Positions 50,005 to 59,161 are shown, counted from the stretch's first letter. The stretch: DNA of 64,000 bases from Blautia obeum ATCC 29174 (GCF_025147765.1 NZ_CP102265.1:1296001-1360000), one strand, 5' to 3'. The notes: generated from the sequence alone by a model not told the origin. A program made the numbers and translations.

Positions 50005-50906
50005 TCAATACAAAAGTAACTCTTGCTGGAGTTGAATTAAAAAATCCTGTCATGACTGCTTCCGGTACGTTTGGTTCTGGTGCAGAATATAGTGAATTTG
50101 TAGATCTTAATAAACTTGGTGGTGTTGTGACTAAGGGTGTTGCAAACGTACCATGGCCAGGAAACCCGACTCCGAGAGTGACAGAGACTGCAAGCGGAAT
50201 GCTGAATGCAATCGGACTTCAGAATCCGGGAATTGATCTTTTTTGCAGAAGAGACATTCCATTTCTGAAACAGTATGACACAAAAATTATTGTAAATGTT
50301 TGTGGAAAGAGTACAGAAGATTATTGTGAAGTGGTGGAAAAACTGGCGGATGAGCCGGTCGACTTACTGGAAATCAATGTATCCTGCCCAAATGTGAAAG
50401 AGGGTGGTATTGCATTTGGACAGAATCCTCATGCACTGGAAGCAATCACAAAAGAAGTAAAGAAATATGCAAAACAGCCGATCATCATGAAACTCAGTCC
50501 GAATGTGACTGATATCACAGAGATGGCCAGAGCGGCTGAGGCTGGTGGTGCAGATATTCTTTCTTTGATCAATACACTTACCGGAATGAAAATTGATATT
50601 TACAGAAAAACATTTGCTCTGGCAAACAAGACGGGCGGGATGTCCGGCCCGGCAGTGAAACCGGTTGCAGTGCGTATGGTTTATCAGGTTGCACAGGCTG
50701 TAAAACTCCCGATTATCGGCATGGGTGGAATTGCAACAGCAGAAGATGCACTTGAATTTATCATGGCAGGTGCAACAGCAGTGTCAGTTGGAACCGCTAA
50801 TTTCTTTAATCCATATGCAACAACAGAAATTGTGGATGGGCTGGCGAAATTTATGGAACAGCAGAAAGTTGAGGATATCAATCAGCTGATTGGTATTGTA
50901 AAATAG
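50001..50906 (+). CDS. pyrD: Dihydroorotate dehydrogenase, type 1B catalytic subunit
   Basis: 301 residues, ATG coupled to pyrK as ATGA. KNPVMTASGTFGSGAEY is the FMN site start, VNVCGKSTEDYCEVVEKL and LEINVSCPNVKEGG (catalytic Cys in the NVSCPN motif) follow, then GGIATAEDALEFIMAGATAVSVGTA. It oxidises dihydroorotate to orotate. No terminator with a U-run separates it from the MATE gene. Confidence 0.97.
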   Translation: MINTKVTLAGVELKNPVMTASGTFGSGAEYSEFVDLNKLGGVVTKGVANVPWPGNPTPRVTETASGMLNAIGLQNPGIDLFCRRDIPFLKQYDTKIIVNVCGKSTEDYCEVVEKLADEPVDLLEINVSCPNVKEGGIAFGQNPHALEAITKEVKKYAKQPIIMKLSPNVTDITEMARAAEAGGADILSLINTLTGMKIDIYRKTFALANKTGGMSGPAVKPVAVRMVYQVAQAVKLPIIGMGGIATAEDALEFIMAGATAVSVGTANFFNPYATTEIVDGLAKFMEQQKVEDINQLIGIVK

Positions 50907-50938
50907 TAGTTACAGAAAACAGAATAGAAATACATAAG

Positions 50939-50976
50939 AGACAGCAGCGAAGGTTGAAAAACTTTTTCTGCTGTCT
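50939..50976 (+). terminator. Hairpin between pyrD and the MATE gene
   Basis: AGACAGCAG pairs perfectly with CTGCTGTCT across a 20-nt loop. Only TTG follows, so it is a weak terminator or a processing site. Confidence 0.45.
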
Positions 50977-50997
50977 TGTATCGGGAAAGGAAATATT

Positions 50998-52350
50998 TTG
51001 AACAAACAGAAAACAAATGACATGACTGTGGGAAATCCGGTCAGACTGATCATTCAGTTTATGATACCGATGTTTCTTGGAAACATATTCCAACAGTTTT
51101 ATAATATTGTAGATTCTATTGTGGCAGGACAGTTTATTGGAGTAGATGCACTTGCTGCAATTGGAAGTACCGGATCACTGATGTTTTTTGTGACCGGTTG
51201 GCTGAACGGACTGAGTAGTGGATTCGCAATTATTGTGGCACAGATGTTTGGAGCGAAGAAGTATGACGATATGAGGCATTTTGTGGCAATGTCCATTTAT
51301 CTTATGTTTGGTTTTGCTGCTGCTATGACCATAGGATTTTTGGTATTTAATGTGCCGATTCTGCGACTTATGAATTCTCCGGCAGATCTGATGGGAGATG
51401 TGGCCGGATATATGGGAATTATTTATGCAGGTCTTCTTGTTACTGCAGCGTATAATACGTTGGCTGCGTTTCTGCGTGCACTGGGAGATTCGAAATCCCC
51501 GTTGTATTTTCTGATCATTTCAGCGGGCATCAATGTTGTGCTGGATATTGTACTGATTCGTTTTGCAGGAATGGGAGTAGAAGGCTGTGCATATGCAACT
51601 GTTATCGCACAGGGCGTTTCAGCAATCTGCTGCCTGGTTTATATAAAAAAGAAATATCCGATTCTTCATCTTGAAAAGAAAAACTTTGAACTTCGAAAAG
51701 GCAGTATGAGTAAACTGATGATTCTTGGAATTCCCATGGGACTTCAGTTTTCCATCACGGCAATAGGAACGATCATCGTACAGAGTGCGGTAAATATTTA
51801 TGGCGCTACCTATATGGCTGGATTTTCCGCTGCAGGAAAGATCCAGAATGTAATTGGTATGGTGGCTGTTTCTATGGGGGCAACGATCGCGACATATGTC
51901 GGACAGAATCGTGGAGCAGGACGTATGGACCGGGTAAAACAGGGAGTAAAATATTCCTGGATCATGCTTCTGGTATGGAGTGTGGTTGAGATGGCTCTGG
52001 TTTATTTCGGTGGAAAATATTTTACATATCTGTTTATCAGCCCGTCACAGACAGATGTTGTGCAGGTGTCTGTGATATATTTCCGTACAGTATTCTGGGC
52101 ATATCCGTTTTTGTGTACAATTTTTGTATTTCGAAATGCCCTGCAGGGGATGGGATACGGAATGGTACCAATGCTGGGAGGCGTTTTTGAACTGGTTGCC
52201 AGAACACTGATCGTAGTTTTGGTTGCGGGAAGAACGACGTTTGCAGGCGTTTGTTTGGCGGATCCAATGGCCTGGATCGCAGCACTGATTCCACTGATTC
52301 CATATTACTATTATGTAATGGGAAAACATATGAAAGCAATGAGACAATAG
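50998..52350 (+). CDS. MATE family efflux transporter
   Basis: 450 residues from TTG 50998 after AAAGGAAA. Twelve membrane helices. MTVGNPVRLIIQFMIPMFLGNIFQQFYNIVDSI is the usual MATE start, with GLSSGFAIIVAQMFGA and IPMGLQFSITAIG marking the two halves. It exports cationic drugs or metabolites with sodium or protons. The substrate is unknown. It separates pyrD from pyrE. Confidence 0.93.
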   Translation: MNKQKTNDMTVGNPVRLIIQFMIPMFLGNIFQQFYNIVDSIVAGQFIGVDALAAIGSTGSLMFFVTGWLNGLSSGFAIIVAQMFGAKKYDDMRHFVAMSIYLMFGFAAAMTIGFLVFNVPILRLMNSPADLMGDVAGYMGIIYAGLLVTAAYNTLAAFLRALGDSKSPLYFLIISAGINVVLDIVLIRFAGMGVEGCAYATVIAQGVSAICCLVYIKKKYPILHLEKKNFELRKGSMSKLMILGIPMGLQFSITAIGTIIVQSAVNIYGATYMAGFSAAGKIQNVIGMVAVSMGATIATYVGQNRGAGRMDRVKQGVKYSWIMLLVWSVVEMALVYFGGKYFTYLFISPSQTDVVQVSVIYFRTVFWAYPFLCTIFVFRNALQGMGYGMVPMLGGVFELVARTLIVVLVAGRTTFAGVCLADPMAWIAALIPLIPYYYYVMGKHMKAMRQ

Positions 52351-52356
52351 GAGTAA

Positions 52357-52416
52357 TAAAAGCCAACTTCAATCCGAAACGGGAAAGTTAACAGGATTGA
52401 ATAGTTGGCTTTTTTA
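52357..52416 (+). terminator. Strong terminator after the MATE gene
   Basis: AAAAGCCAACTTCAATCC pairs with GGATTGAATAGTTGGCTTTTTT (one bulge). Confidence 0.9.
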
Positions 52417-52508
52417 TGTTACTATAAAGAAGATATTCAGAGAATGATCTGAACAGATTCAGACAGAAGACAGGCAAAAAGCCGTGTAGACAGGAGGTCC
52501 AGAATAAA

Positions 52509-53189
52509 ATGGAACAGTATAAACAGGAATTTATTGAATTTATGGTAGACAGTCAGGTGCTGAAATTTGGCGAATTTACATTGAAGAGCGGAAGAAAATC
52601 TCCGTTTTTTATGAATGCGGGTGGATATGTAACCGGTTCTCAGTTAAAAAAACTTGGGGAATACTATGCAAAAGCAATTCATGATAAATATGGTGATGAT
52701 TTTGATGTGCTGTTTGGACCGGCATACAAGGGAATTCCACTCAGTGTTGTTACAGCGATCGCATTCAGCGAACTGTATGGCAAAGAAATTCGTTACTGCT
52801 CTGACCGTAAAGAGGAAAAAGATCATGGTGCAGATAAAGGAAGTTTTCTTGGAAGCAAACTGAAGGACGGAGATCGGGTAGTTATGATCGAAGACGTTAC
52901 TACTTCCGGAAAATCTATGGAAGAGACAGTGCCGAAGGTAAGAGGTGCAGCCAATGTAGAAATTGTTGGACTGATGGTTTCACTTGACCGTATGGAGGTT
53001 GGAAAAGGCGGTGTGAAGTGCGCGCTTGACGAAGTACATGACCTGTATGGCTTTGAAACAAATGCAATCGTTACCATGGCTGAAGTTATTGAGCATCTTT
53101 ACAATAAAGAATACAAAGGCCAGGTTATCATTGATGATGAACTGAAGAAGGCAATTGATGCATATTACAGCCAGTATGGTGCAAAATAG
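52509..53189 (+). CDS. pyrE: Orotate phosphoribosyltransferase
   Basis: 226 residues, ATG after AGGAGGTCC. FTLKSGRKSPFFMNAG is the N-terminal substrate region, LFGPAYKGIPLS the catalytic loop and VVMIEDVTTSGKSM the PRPP-binding motif. It is the longer PyrE form found in Clostridia. It has a strong terminator upstream, so it needs its own promoter; I see none that is convincing in the 92-bp gap. Confidence 0.96.
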   Translation: MEQYKQEFIEFMVDSQVLKFGEFTLKSGRKSPFFMNAGGYVTGSQLKKLGEYYAKAIHDKYGDDFDVLFGPAYKGIPLSVVTAIAFSELYGKEIRYCSDRKEEKDHGADKGSFLGSKLKDGDRVVMIEDVTTSGKSMEETVPKVRGAANVEIVGLMVSLDRMEVGKGGVKCALDEVHDLYGFETNAIVTMAEVIEHLYNKEYKGQVIIDDELKKAIDAYYSQYGAK

Positions 53190-53239
53190 TTTCTGGCTGA
53201 TCAGTAGGATGAACGGTATCTGCATAAGGAGGAATTGCC

Positions 53240-53392
53240 ATGAATGAAAAAATATATAAAACAATGAGTCGTACGGGCGCATGCAGTATTGCAGTTGGGA
53301 TTATAACCCTTGTAACAGGTGTTGCTGCAGGAGTGCTGATGATCGTCAGTGGAAGCAGACTGCTGAAAAGAAAGTCTGATATTCTGATCTGA
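53240..53392 (+). CDS. Small membrane peptide (50 residues)
   Basis: ATG 53240 follows AAGGAGGAATTGCC, an ideal site. The product has a short polar start (MNEKIYKTMSRTG), one hydrophobic helix (SIAVGIITLVTGVAAGVLMI) and a basic end (SRLLKRKSD). It ends 19 bp before the VanZ gene, so it is likely part of that operon. No named family. Confidence 0.7.
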   Translation: MNEKIYKTMSRTGACSIAVGIITLVTGVAAGVLMIVSGSRLLKRKSDILI

Positions 53393-53411
53393 AGCTGGAT
53401 AGGGGTAAAAA

Positions 53412-53885
53412 TTGAAAGACAGTACAAAACGTAAAATCAGGTTTCTGAGTGTGCTTTTGTTTATACTTTATGTACTGCTTCTTGTTTATTTTCTTTTCTT
53501 TTCAGAAGAATATGGGCGCGTTACAGCGGAAGAACGGGTGTATCGGTATAATCTGGTTCCGTTTGTAGAAATCAGAAGATTCTGGATATACAGAAAACAG
53601 CTTGGGATGTTTGCCTTGATCACCAATCTTTTTGGAAATGTGATAGGCTTTATTCCATATGGTTTTATCCTTCCGGTCATTGCGCATAAATGCCGTAACG
53701 GTTTGTTCATTGTTGCATCCGGTTTTTCACTCAGCCTTTTGGTGGAAACAGTGCAGTTAATTGCAAAAGTGGGATGTTTTGATGTGGACGATCTGATTTT
53801 GAATACACTTGGGGCAGCAATCGGATATATGCTTTTTGCTGTCTGTAATTATCTGAGGAGAAAACGATATGGCGAGAAGATATAG
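53412..53885 (+). CDS. VanZ family protein
   Basis: 157 residues from TTG 53412. Four membrane helices; the VanZ pattern is visible in YNLVPFVEIRRF, ITNLFGNVIGFIPYGFILP, SLLVETVQLI and FDVDDLILNTLGAAIGY. In the van cluster VanZ gives low-level teicoplanin resistance. Isolated homologues like this one are common, and resistance should not be assumed. It overlaps the next gene by 17 bp. Confidence 0.9.
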   Translation: MKDSTKRKIRFLSVLLFILYVLLLVYFLFFSEEYGRVTAEERVYRYNLVPFVEIRRFWIYRKQLGMFALITNLFGNVIGFIPYGFILPVIAHKCRNGLFIVASGFSLSLLVETVQLIAKVGCFDVDDLILNTLGAAIGYMLFAVCNYLRRKRYGEKI

Positions 53886-54183
53886 ATACGCGATCATAAA
53901 AAAGAAAGAGGCTGCAAAAGGGAAGCTGTCAGTGGGGCTGGCAATTGCTTCCCTGCTTCTGTTTGGAGGGGCTGTTGGGATAGCTTATGTACTTGAAGGA
54001 TCCTATGGATTTATTGTGGGAGGCATCTGCCTGTTTGCAGCGTTGCTTTCCGTATATGGATTTCTGATGGGAATCAGTAGCTTTTCAGAAGAAAAATGTA
54101 CACACAGGACCAGTATTATCGGCTCAATCCTTAATGGAATCTTTATGGTAGGCTGGTTGGCCTTTTTTTTGATGGGAGTGTGA
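53869..54183 (+). CDS. Small integral membrane protein (possibly DUF6142)
   Basis: 104 residues. Three membrane helices (KLSVGLAIASLLLFGGAVGIAY, GFIVGGICLFAALLSVYGFLM and IIGSILNGIFMVGWLAFFLM) after a basic N-terminus MARRYRYAIIKKKEAAKGK. It resembles the small membrane proteins I recall as DUF6142 in Clostridia. Its start lies inside the VanZ gene and it ends 3 bp before the HD gene, so all are in one transcript. Confidence 0.75.
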   Translation: MARRYRYAIIKKKEAAKGKLSVGLAIASLLLFGGAVGIAYVLEGSYGFIVGGICLFAALLSVYGFLMGISSFSEEKCTHRTSIIGSILNGIFMVGWLAFFLMGV

Positions 54184-54186
54184 AAA

Positions 54187-54774
54187 ATGGAACGCTTACA
54201 ACAGCAGATGAAATTTATTTTGGAAGTGGATAAAGTAAAACAGATTATACGTCAGACATATCTGGCAGACGGGAGCCGTAAGGAAAATGATGCGGAACAT
54301 TCCTGGCATCTGGCTCTTATGGCTGTGTTGTTGAAAGAATATGCCAATGAAGAAGTTGACCTGGCAAAAGTGATCCCTATGGTTTTGCTCCATGATCTTG
54401 TGGAGATTGATGCTGGAGATACATATGCATATGATCAGGCAGGACTGGCAACGCAGAGAGCGCGTGAGACAAAGGCTGCAGACCGTATTTTTGGTATGCT
54501 TCCGGAAGATCAGGGTACAAAGTTCAGAAATTTATGGGAAGAATTTGAAGCATATGAGACAGCAGAGGCGAAATTTGCACATGTGCTGGACAATTGTCAG
54601 CCACTGCTTCTGAATGATGCTTCCGGAGGAAAAAGCTGGAAGGAACATACTGTACATAAGAGTCAGATATACAAAAGAAATGAGCATACTGCAGAAGGTT
54701 CCAGGGAAATATGGGAATATATGCAGCAGCTGATAGACAAACATATTCAGCTGGGGCATGTGATCGATGACTAA
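54187..54774 (+). CDS. HD domain hydrolase (YfbR-like)
   Basis: 195 residues. EHSWHLALMAVLL, VLLHDLVEIDAGDTYAYD and the later Asp in HVLDNCQPLLL give the H...HD...D metal-binding set of HD_3 proteins such as YfbR, a 5'-deoxynucleotidase. It is full length. A nucleotide role would suit the pyr and pur neighbours, but the exact substrate is unknown. Its stop lies just before the preferred start of the aminopeptidase gene. Confidence 0.87.
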   Translation: MERLQQQMKFILEVDKVKQIIRQTYLADGSRKENDAEHSWHLALMAVLLKEYANEEVDLAKVIPMVLLHDLVEIDAGDTYAYDQAGLATQRARETKAADRIFGMLPEDQGTKFRNLWEEFEAYETAEAKFAHVLDNCQPLLLNDASGGKSWKEHTVHKSQIYKRNEHTAEGSREIWEYMQQLIDKHIQLGHVIDD

Positions 54775-54802
54775 ATTAAATTCAAACGGAGGAGATGATA
54801 AA

Positions 54803-56836
54803 GTGGATGAATTGCTGAAAGAACGCTATGATCTGGCAAAAGATCGAATTGTCGAAATCTGTACTGAAACAACTGTAAAGCCGGATTTTCTGGATTTCTT
54901 TCAGAATATGGCGGCTTTTTTGGAGAAAACAGCAGCCATACTGGAAAGAGATGAAGAAAAGCTTTCCATAGAAGAATTGCAGAAAGAAAATACAGAACTT
55001 TATAAAGAACTGTTTCCTCAGAATTATACACACTGTTACGGGAATCCTGCATACGCAGAAGAAAAACTCGGTGAATATGGAAGGGCATTTACATTTCTTT
55101 ACGCAGAACTTCGTGGAGCAATTGCCTATGCATATGAAAAAAAAATCTGGGATTATACAGTGACAGCAGAACTTTTTCTTGAAGTATATGCTGCTTTTGA
55201 AAATGGTGAACTGCCATCTGTAAAAAATGTGGAAGACATGCTGCGTTCTTATGTGAATGACTATTGTCAGGATATGATGGAACAGAGGATTGCGGAAGCG
55301 GTTGATCCGCAGCTGGATTTTGCTGTAAGAATCGTAATGGATTCTGATCTGTCAGATCTGCGTTATCTGTACAGATATGGAGAATATGTTTCTGCAAATG
55401 AAATAGGAGTTGCAGAATTTATGAACAGTCTCAGTCAGGATGAGATTGACAGTATGGCACGCACATATACGGAAGGATACAGAATTGGTTTTATTAATGG
55501 AAGAAAAGACATTACCAAGAAAAAGACGGTAAACATTCGTTATAATCTTGGATTTGAGCGAATGGTACGTGCTGCAATCCTGCAGTTCCGTGAGATGGGG
55601 CTTGAACCGGTGATCTATCGCCATGCCACACATGCAGTGAATAAAAGAGGCAATGCATGGATCGGCTTTGTTGGTGGAAATGCAAATCCGCAGTATGAGT
55701 ATGATCACAGGCAGGATCAGGCACTCTTTATGGACAGTGATTATGTACAGCGCAAACTTCGTTCTATGCAGAATGCATATGAGAAATATAAAGACCTGGC
55801 TGCAGTTCATGGCGGACCGGCATGTATTGAGACTTTTGGAGAAGAACCATTTGCTCCTGTTTCTACAGAAGGTGCGTGGGCTTTAAACGAGGCACAGCAG
55901 AAAATGCAGGTAGAGCTGGATAACGAATCCGGTCAGATCGTAAATCGTTACATCAGGGGTGATGAGAGAAGCTTTACGATCATTGCCTATCCGGTGCCGG
56001 AAATCGGAAATGATTTTCCGAAGATTTTTGCAGAGATTGTGAAGATCAATACACTGGATTATAAACAGTATGAACGGATACAGCAGACGATCATTGAGAC
56101 TCTGGATACCTGTCAGTGGGTAGAAATAAAAGGAAAAGAGGACAACGAGACAGATTTGATCATTCATCTGCATGAACTGGAAGATGTCCGGAAACAGACA
56201 AATTTTGAAAACTGTGTGGCAGATGTAAATATTCCAGTGGGAGAAGTGTTTACTTCTCCGGTGCTTGCCGGAACTGGTGGGATTCTTCATGTAAAGAAGG
56301 TTTATTTGAACGGATTACAGTTTAAGGATCTGAAGCTGGTATTTGACTGTGGACAGGTGATTGATTATTCGTGTGCAAACTTTGAGACAGAAGAGGAGAA
56401 TCGTGCATATATTGAGGATAATATTCTGCACCATCATCCGAAGATCCCAATGGGTGAGTTTGCAATCGGGACCAATACAACCGCGTATGTGGCAGCTGAA
56501 AAATATGGTATTGCAGATAAACTTCCAATTCTGATCGCTGAGAAAATGGGACCACATTTCGCTGTGGGAGATACCTGTTACAGCTGGTCAGAAGATACTC
56601 CGGTATTTAACCCGGACGGAAGAGAAATCATTGCCAGAGATAATGAGATTTCGATTCTTCGTAAAGAGGATATCAGCATGGCTTATTATGGATGTCATAC
56701 AGATATTACAATTCCATATGAAGAACTGGGAAGTATCCGTGTAATTGACGAAGATGGAGAAGGAACTTCTATTATTGAGAATGGGCGTTTTGTGCTTCCG
56801 GGAACGGAAGAACTGAATCGTCCTTTTGAAAAATAA
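54803..56836 (+). CDS. M29-type aminopeptidase with a long N-terminal extension
   Basis: 677 residues from GTG 54803, preceded by GGAGGAG; an in-frame ATG at 54767, overlapping the HD gene, has no such site. The C-terminal 400 residues match M29 metallopeptidases: ligands appear in PVGEVFTSP, PMGEFAIGTN, EKMGPHFAVG and CHTDITIP (Glu, Glu, His, His, Asp). The first 240 residues or so are helical and acidic and are not in the usual 370-410 residue family members. The enzyme removes N-terminal amino acids using two metal ions. The extension may be a dimerisation or gating part (inference). Confidence 0.87.
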   Translation: MDELLKERYDLAKDRIVEICTETTVKPDFLDFFQNMAAFLEKTAAILERDEEKLSIEELQKENTELYKELFPQNYTHCYGNPAYAEEKLGEYGRAFTFLYAELRGAIAYAYEKKIWDYTVTAELFLEVYAAFENGELPSVKNVEDMLRSYVNDYCQDMMEQRIAEAVDPQLDFAVRIVMDSDLSDLRYLYRYGEYVSANEIGVAEFMNSLSQDEIDSMARTYTEGYRIGFINGRKDITKKKTVNIRYNLGFERMVRAAILQFREMGLEPVIYRHATHAVNKRGNAWIGFVGGNANPQYEYDHRQDQALFMDSDYVQRKLRSMQNAYEKYKDLAAVHGGPACIETFGEEPFAPVSTEGAWALNEAQQKMQVELDNESGQIVNRYIRGDERSFTIIAYPVPEIGNDFPKIFAEIVKINTLDYKQYERIQQTIIETLDTCQWVEIKGKEDNETDLIIHLHELEDVRKQTNFENCVADVNIPVGEVFTSPVLAGTGGILHVKKVYLNGLQFKDLKLVFDCGQVIDYSCANFETEEENRAYIEDNILHHHPKIPMGEFAIGTNTTAYVAAEKYGIADKLPILIAEKMGPHFAVGDTCYSWSEDTPVFNPDGREIIARDNEISILRKEDISMAYYGCHTDITIPYEELGSIRVIDEDGEGTSIIENGRFVLPGTEELNRPFEK

Positions 56837-56858
56837 CGATAGCTTATTTATTTTATGA

Positions 56859-56898
56859 GGTGGGCAAACTTTTTTTGTACAAAAAGAGTTTGCCCGCC
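56859..56898. terminator. Long hairpin between the aminopeptidase and purE
   Basis: GGTGGGCAAACTTTTT pairs with AAAAAGAGTTTGCCCGCC (one G-T, one bulge) around a 6-nt loop. No poly-U tail follows on the plus strand. It may be a factor-independent terminator with an imperfect tail, or a mobile-element remnant. Confidence 0.55.
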
Positions 56899-56923
56899 AA
56901 AATATTTCTTTTCCGTAATTTTA

Positions 56924-56952
56924 TTGACACAATTTTAGAATCTTAGTAGAAT
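56924..56952 (+). promoter_or_regulatory. Promoter of the pur operon
   Basis: TTGACA, 17 bp, TAGAAT, about 40 bp before the purE ATG. No guanine riboswitch is seen in the short leader. Confidence 0.8.
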
Positions 56953-56991
56953 CAACCTGAAGATGTAAGAAATTATACGAGGAGGCCACCA

Positions 56992-57492
56992 ATGAAAAAA
57001 GTTGGGATTGTAATGGGAAGCGACTCAGATATGCCGGTTATGAGTAAGGCGGCAGCAATTCTTGACAAGCTGGGCGTTGAATATGAGATGAAGATTATTT
57101 CTGCACACAGAGAACCGGATGTGTTCTTTGAGTATGCAAAGACGGCAGAAGAAAAAGGATTCAAAGTAATTATTGCAGGAGCAGGAATGGCAGCACATCT
57201 TCCGGGAATGTGTGCAGCAATCTTTCCGATGCCGGTTATCGGCATTCCAATGCATACAACATCTCTTGGAGGAAGAGATTCACTGTATTCAATCGTACAG
57301 ATGCCGTCCGGAATTCCGGTAGCAACAGTAGCAATCAATGGAGGCGCAAATGCAGGACTTCTTGCCGCAAAGATTCTGGCAACATCTGATCCGGAACTTC
57401 TGGACAGATTGAAAGCATACAGTCAGGAACTGAAAGAGCAGGTTGAGGCAAAGGATGCCAGACTTCAGAAAGTTGGATACAAAGCTTATTAA
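56992..57492 (+). CDS. purE: N5-carboxyaminoimidazole ribonucleotide mutase
   Basis: 166 residues, ATG after GAGGAGG. GIVMGSDSDMPVM, KIISAHREPD and IAGAGMAAHLPGMCAA are PurE signatures. The class I form (SAHR and AGAGMAAHL) fits an enzyme that needs PurK, which is not in this window; the class II form that uses CO2 cannot be fully excluded. It leads purE-purM-purN-purD. Confidence 0.95.
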   Translation: MKKVGIVMGSDSDMPVMSKAAAILDKLGVEYEMKIISAHREPDVFFEYAKTAEEKGFKVIIAGAGMAAHLPGMCAAIFPMPVIGIPMHTTSLGGRDSLYSIVQMPSGIPVATVAINGGANAGLLAAKILATSDPELLDRLKAYSQELKEQVEAKDARLQKVGYKAY

Positions 57493-57518
57493 AAACAGGT
57501 GGAGGAGATCAGAAGATT

Positions 57519-58544
57519 ATGGATTACAAAAAAGCAGGTGTGGATATAGAAGCTGGTTACAAGTCAGTTGAGTTAATGAAGAAACATATTGCAAAGACCA
57601 TGAGACCGGAAGTTTTAGGCGGAATCGGTGGATTTTCGGGAGCATTTTCCATGAATGCATTCAAAAATATGGAAGAACCAACACTCGTATCCGGTACAGA
57701 TGGCTGCGGAACCAAAGTTAAGCTTGCTATGATCATGGATAAACACGATACGATCGGAATCGATGCTGTAGCCATGTGTGTAAATGATATTGCATGTGCA
57801 GGTGCAGAACCACTGTTCTTCCTGGATTACATTGCATGTGGAAAAAATTATCCGGAAAAGATCGCAGAGATCGTAAGTGGCGTTGCAGAGGGCTGTGTAC
57901 AGTCAGGTGCAGCATTGATCGGTGGTGAAACTGCAGAACATCCGGGACTTATGCCGGAAGATGAATATGATCTTGCTGGGTTTGCAGTTGGTGTGATCGA
58001 TAAGAAAGATCTTCTTACTGGCGAAGAACTGAAACCAGGAGACGTTCTGATCGGTATGGCTTCTACAGGCGTTCACAGCAATGGATTTTCACTTGTCCGC
58101 AAAGTGTTTGAAATGACAAAAGAATCTCTGGATACATATTATGATGAACTTGGAACAACTCTTGGTGAGGCACTGCTTGCTCCGACAAGAATTTATGTAA
58201 AAGCACTGAAAAGTGTTAAAGAAGCCGGAGTTCGTATTCATGCATGCAGCCATATTACCGGTGGTGGCTTTTATGAAAATGTTCCTCGTATGCTGAAAGA
58301 TGGCACAAGAGCTGTCATTGAGAAGAACAGCTATCCGGTTCTTCCGATTTTTGACCTTCTTGCAAAGACCGGAGATATCGAAGAAAAGATGATGTACAAT
58401 ACTTTTAATATGGGACTTGGTATGGTTCTGGCAGTAGATCCTTCAGATGTAGATAAGACAATGGAGGCTATTCGTCAGGCAGGAGACACTCCATATGTAG
58501 TTGGCCGTATTGAGGCCGGAGAAAAGGGAGTGACTTTATGTTAA
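57519..58544 (+). CDS. purM: Phosphoribosylformylglycinamidine cyclo-ligase
   Basis: 341 residues, ATG after GGTGGAGGAG. GAGVDIEAG-like start (KAGVDIEAGYKSVELM), GTDGCGTKVKLA, IGIDAVAMCVNDIACAGAEPLFFLDYI and GLMPEDEYDLAGFAVG are characteristic, and HITGGGFYENVPRML is the late block. It closes the imidazole ring to form AIR. It overlaps purN by 7 bp. Confidence 0.97.
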   Translation: MDYKKAGVDIEAGYKSVELMKKHIAKTMRPEVLGGIGGFSGAFSMNAFKNMEEPTLVSGTDGCGTKVKLAMIMDKHDTIGIDAVAMCVNDIACAGAEPLFFLDYIACGKNYPEKIAEIVSGVAEGCVQSGAALIGGETAEHPGLMPEDEYDLAGFAVGVIDKKDLLTGEELKPGDVLIGMASTGVHSNGFSLVRKVFEMTKESLDTYYDELGTTLGEALLAPTRIYVKALKSVKEAGVRIHACSHITGGGFYENVPRMLKDGTRAVIEKNSYPVLPIFDLLAKTGDIEEKMMYNTFNMGLGMVLAVDPSDVDKTMEAIRQAGDTPYVVGRIEAGEKGVTLC

Positions 58545-59161
58545 AGCTTGGTGTTCTAGTATCAGGAGGCGGTACAAATCTGCAGGCGATCATGGATGCG
58601 ATTGACAGCGGTGTGATCACAAATGCGGAAGTCGGTCTGGTGATCAGTAATAATCCAGGCGCATATGCACTGAAACGCGCAGAGAGCCGGGGAATCCCGG
58701 CTAAGTGCATTTCTCCGAAGAAATTTGAAAATCGAGAAGAATTTCATAAAGCGCTTCTGCAGGAATTACAGGAAAATAAGGTGGAACTGGTTGTACTGGC
58801 AGGCTTTCTGGTGGCAATTCCACCTATGATCGTGGAAGCATATCCGAACAGAATCATCAATATTCATCCATCCCTCATTCCGTCTTTTTGTGGCGTAGGA
58901 TTTTATGGTCTTCATGTCCATGAGGGTGTGCTTGCACGCGGAGTCAAGGTTAGCGGTGCAACGGTTCATTTTGTGGATACCGGTACAGATACAGGACCGA
59001 TCATCCTTCAAAAAGCGGTGGAAGTACAGCAGGGAGACACTCCGGAGGTGCTTCAACGTCGTGTTATGGAGGAAGCAGAATGGAAAATCCTTCCGAAAGC
59101 AATTGATCTGATTGCGAATAACAGAGTTTCGGTTCAGAATGGAAAAGTTGTTATTGATTAA
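58538..59161 (+). CDS. purN: Phosphoribosylglycinamide formyltransferase
   Basis: 207 residues, ATG within the end of purM. GVLVSGGGTNLQAIMDA is the GAR-binding start, INIHPSLIPSFCGVGFYG has the catalytic His, and VHFVDTGTDTGPII the Asp. It formylates GAR with 10-formyl-tetrahydrofolate. Typical PurN has HPSLLPxFxG, and the FCGVGFYG variant here is common in Clostridia. Confidence 0.96.
   Translation: MLKLGVLVSGGGTNLQAIMDAIDSGVITNAEVGLVISNNPGAYALKRAESRGIPAKCISPKKFENREEFHKALLQELQENKVELVVLAGFLVAIPPMIVEAYPNRIINIHPSLIPSFCGVGFYGLHVHEGVLARGVKVSGATVHFVDTGTDTGPIILQKAVEVQQGDTPEVLQRRVMEEAEWKILPKAIDLIANNRVSVQNGKVVID

Noticed and set aside
56953..56991. Guanine or PreQ1 riboswitch before purE
   Set aside because: Only about 35 nt lie between the promoter and the ATG, too short for an aptamer.
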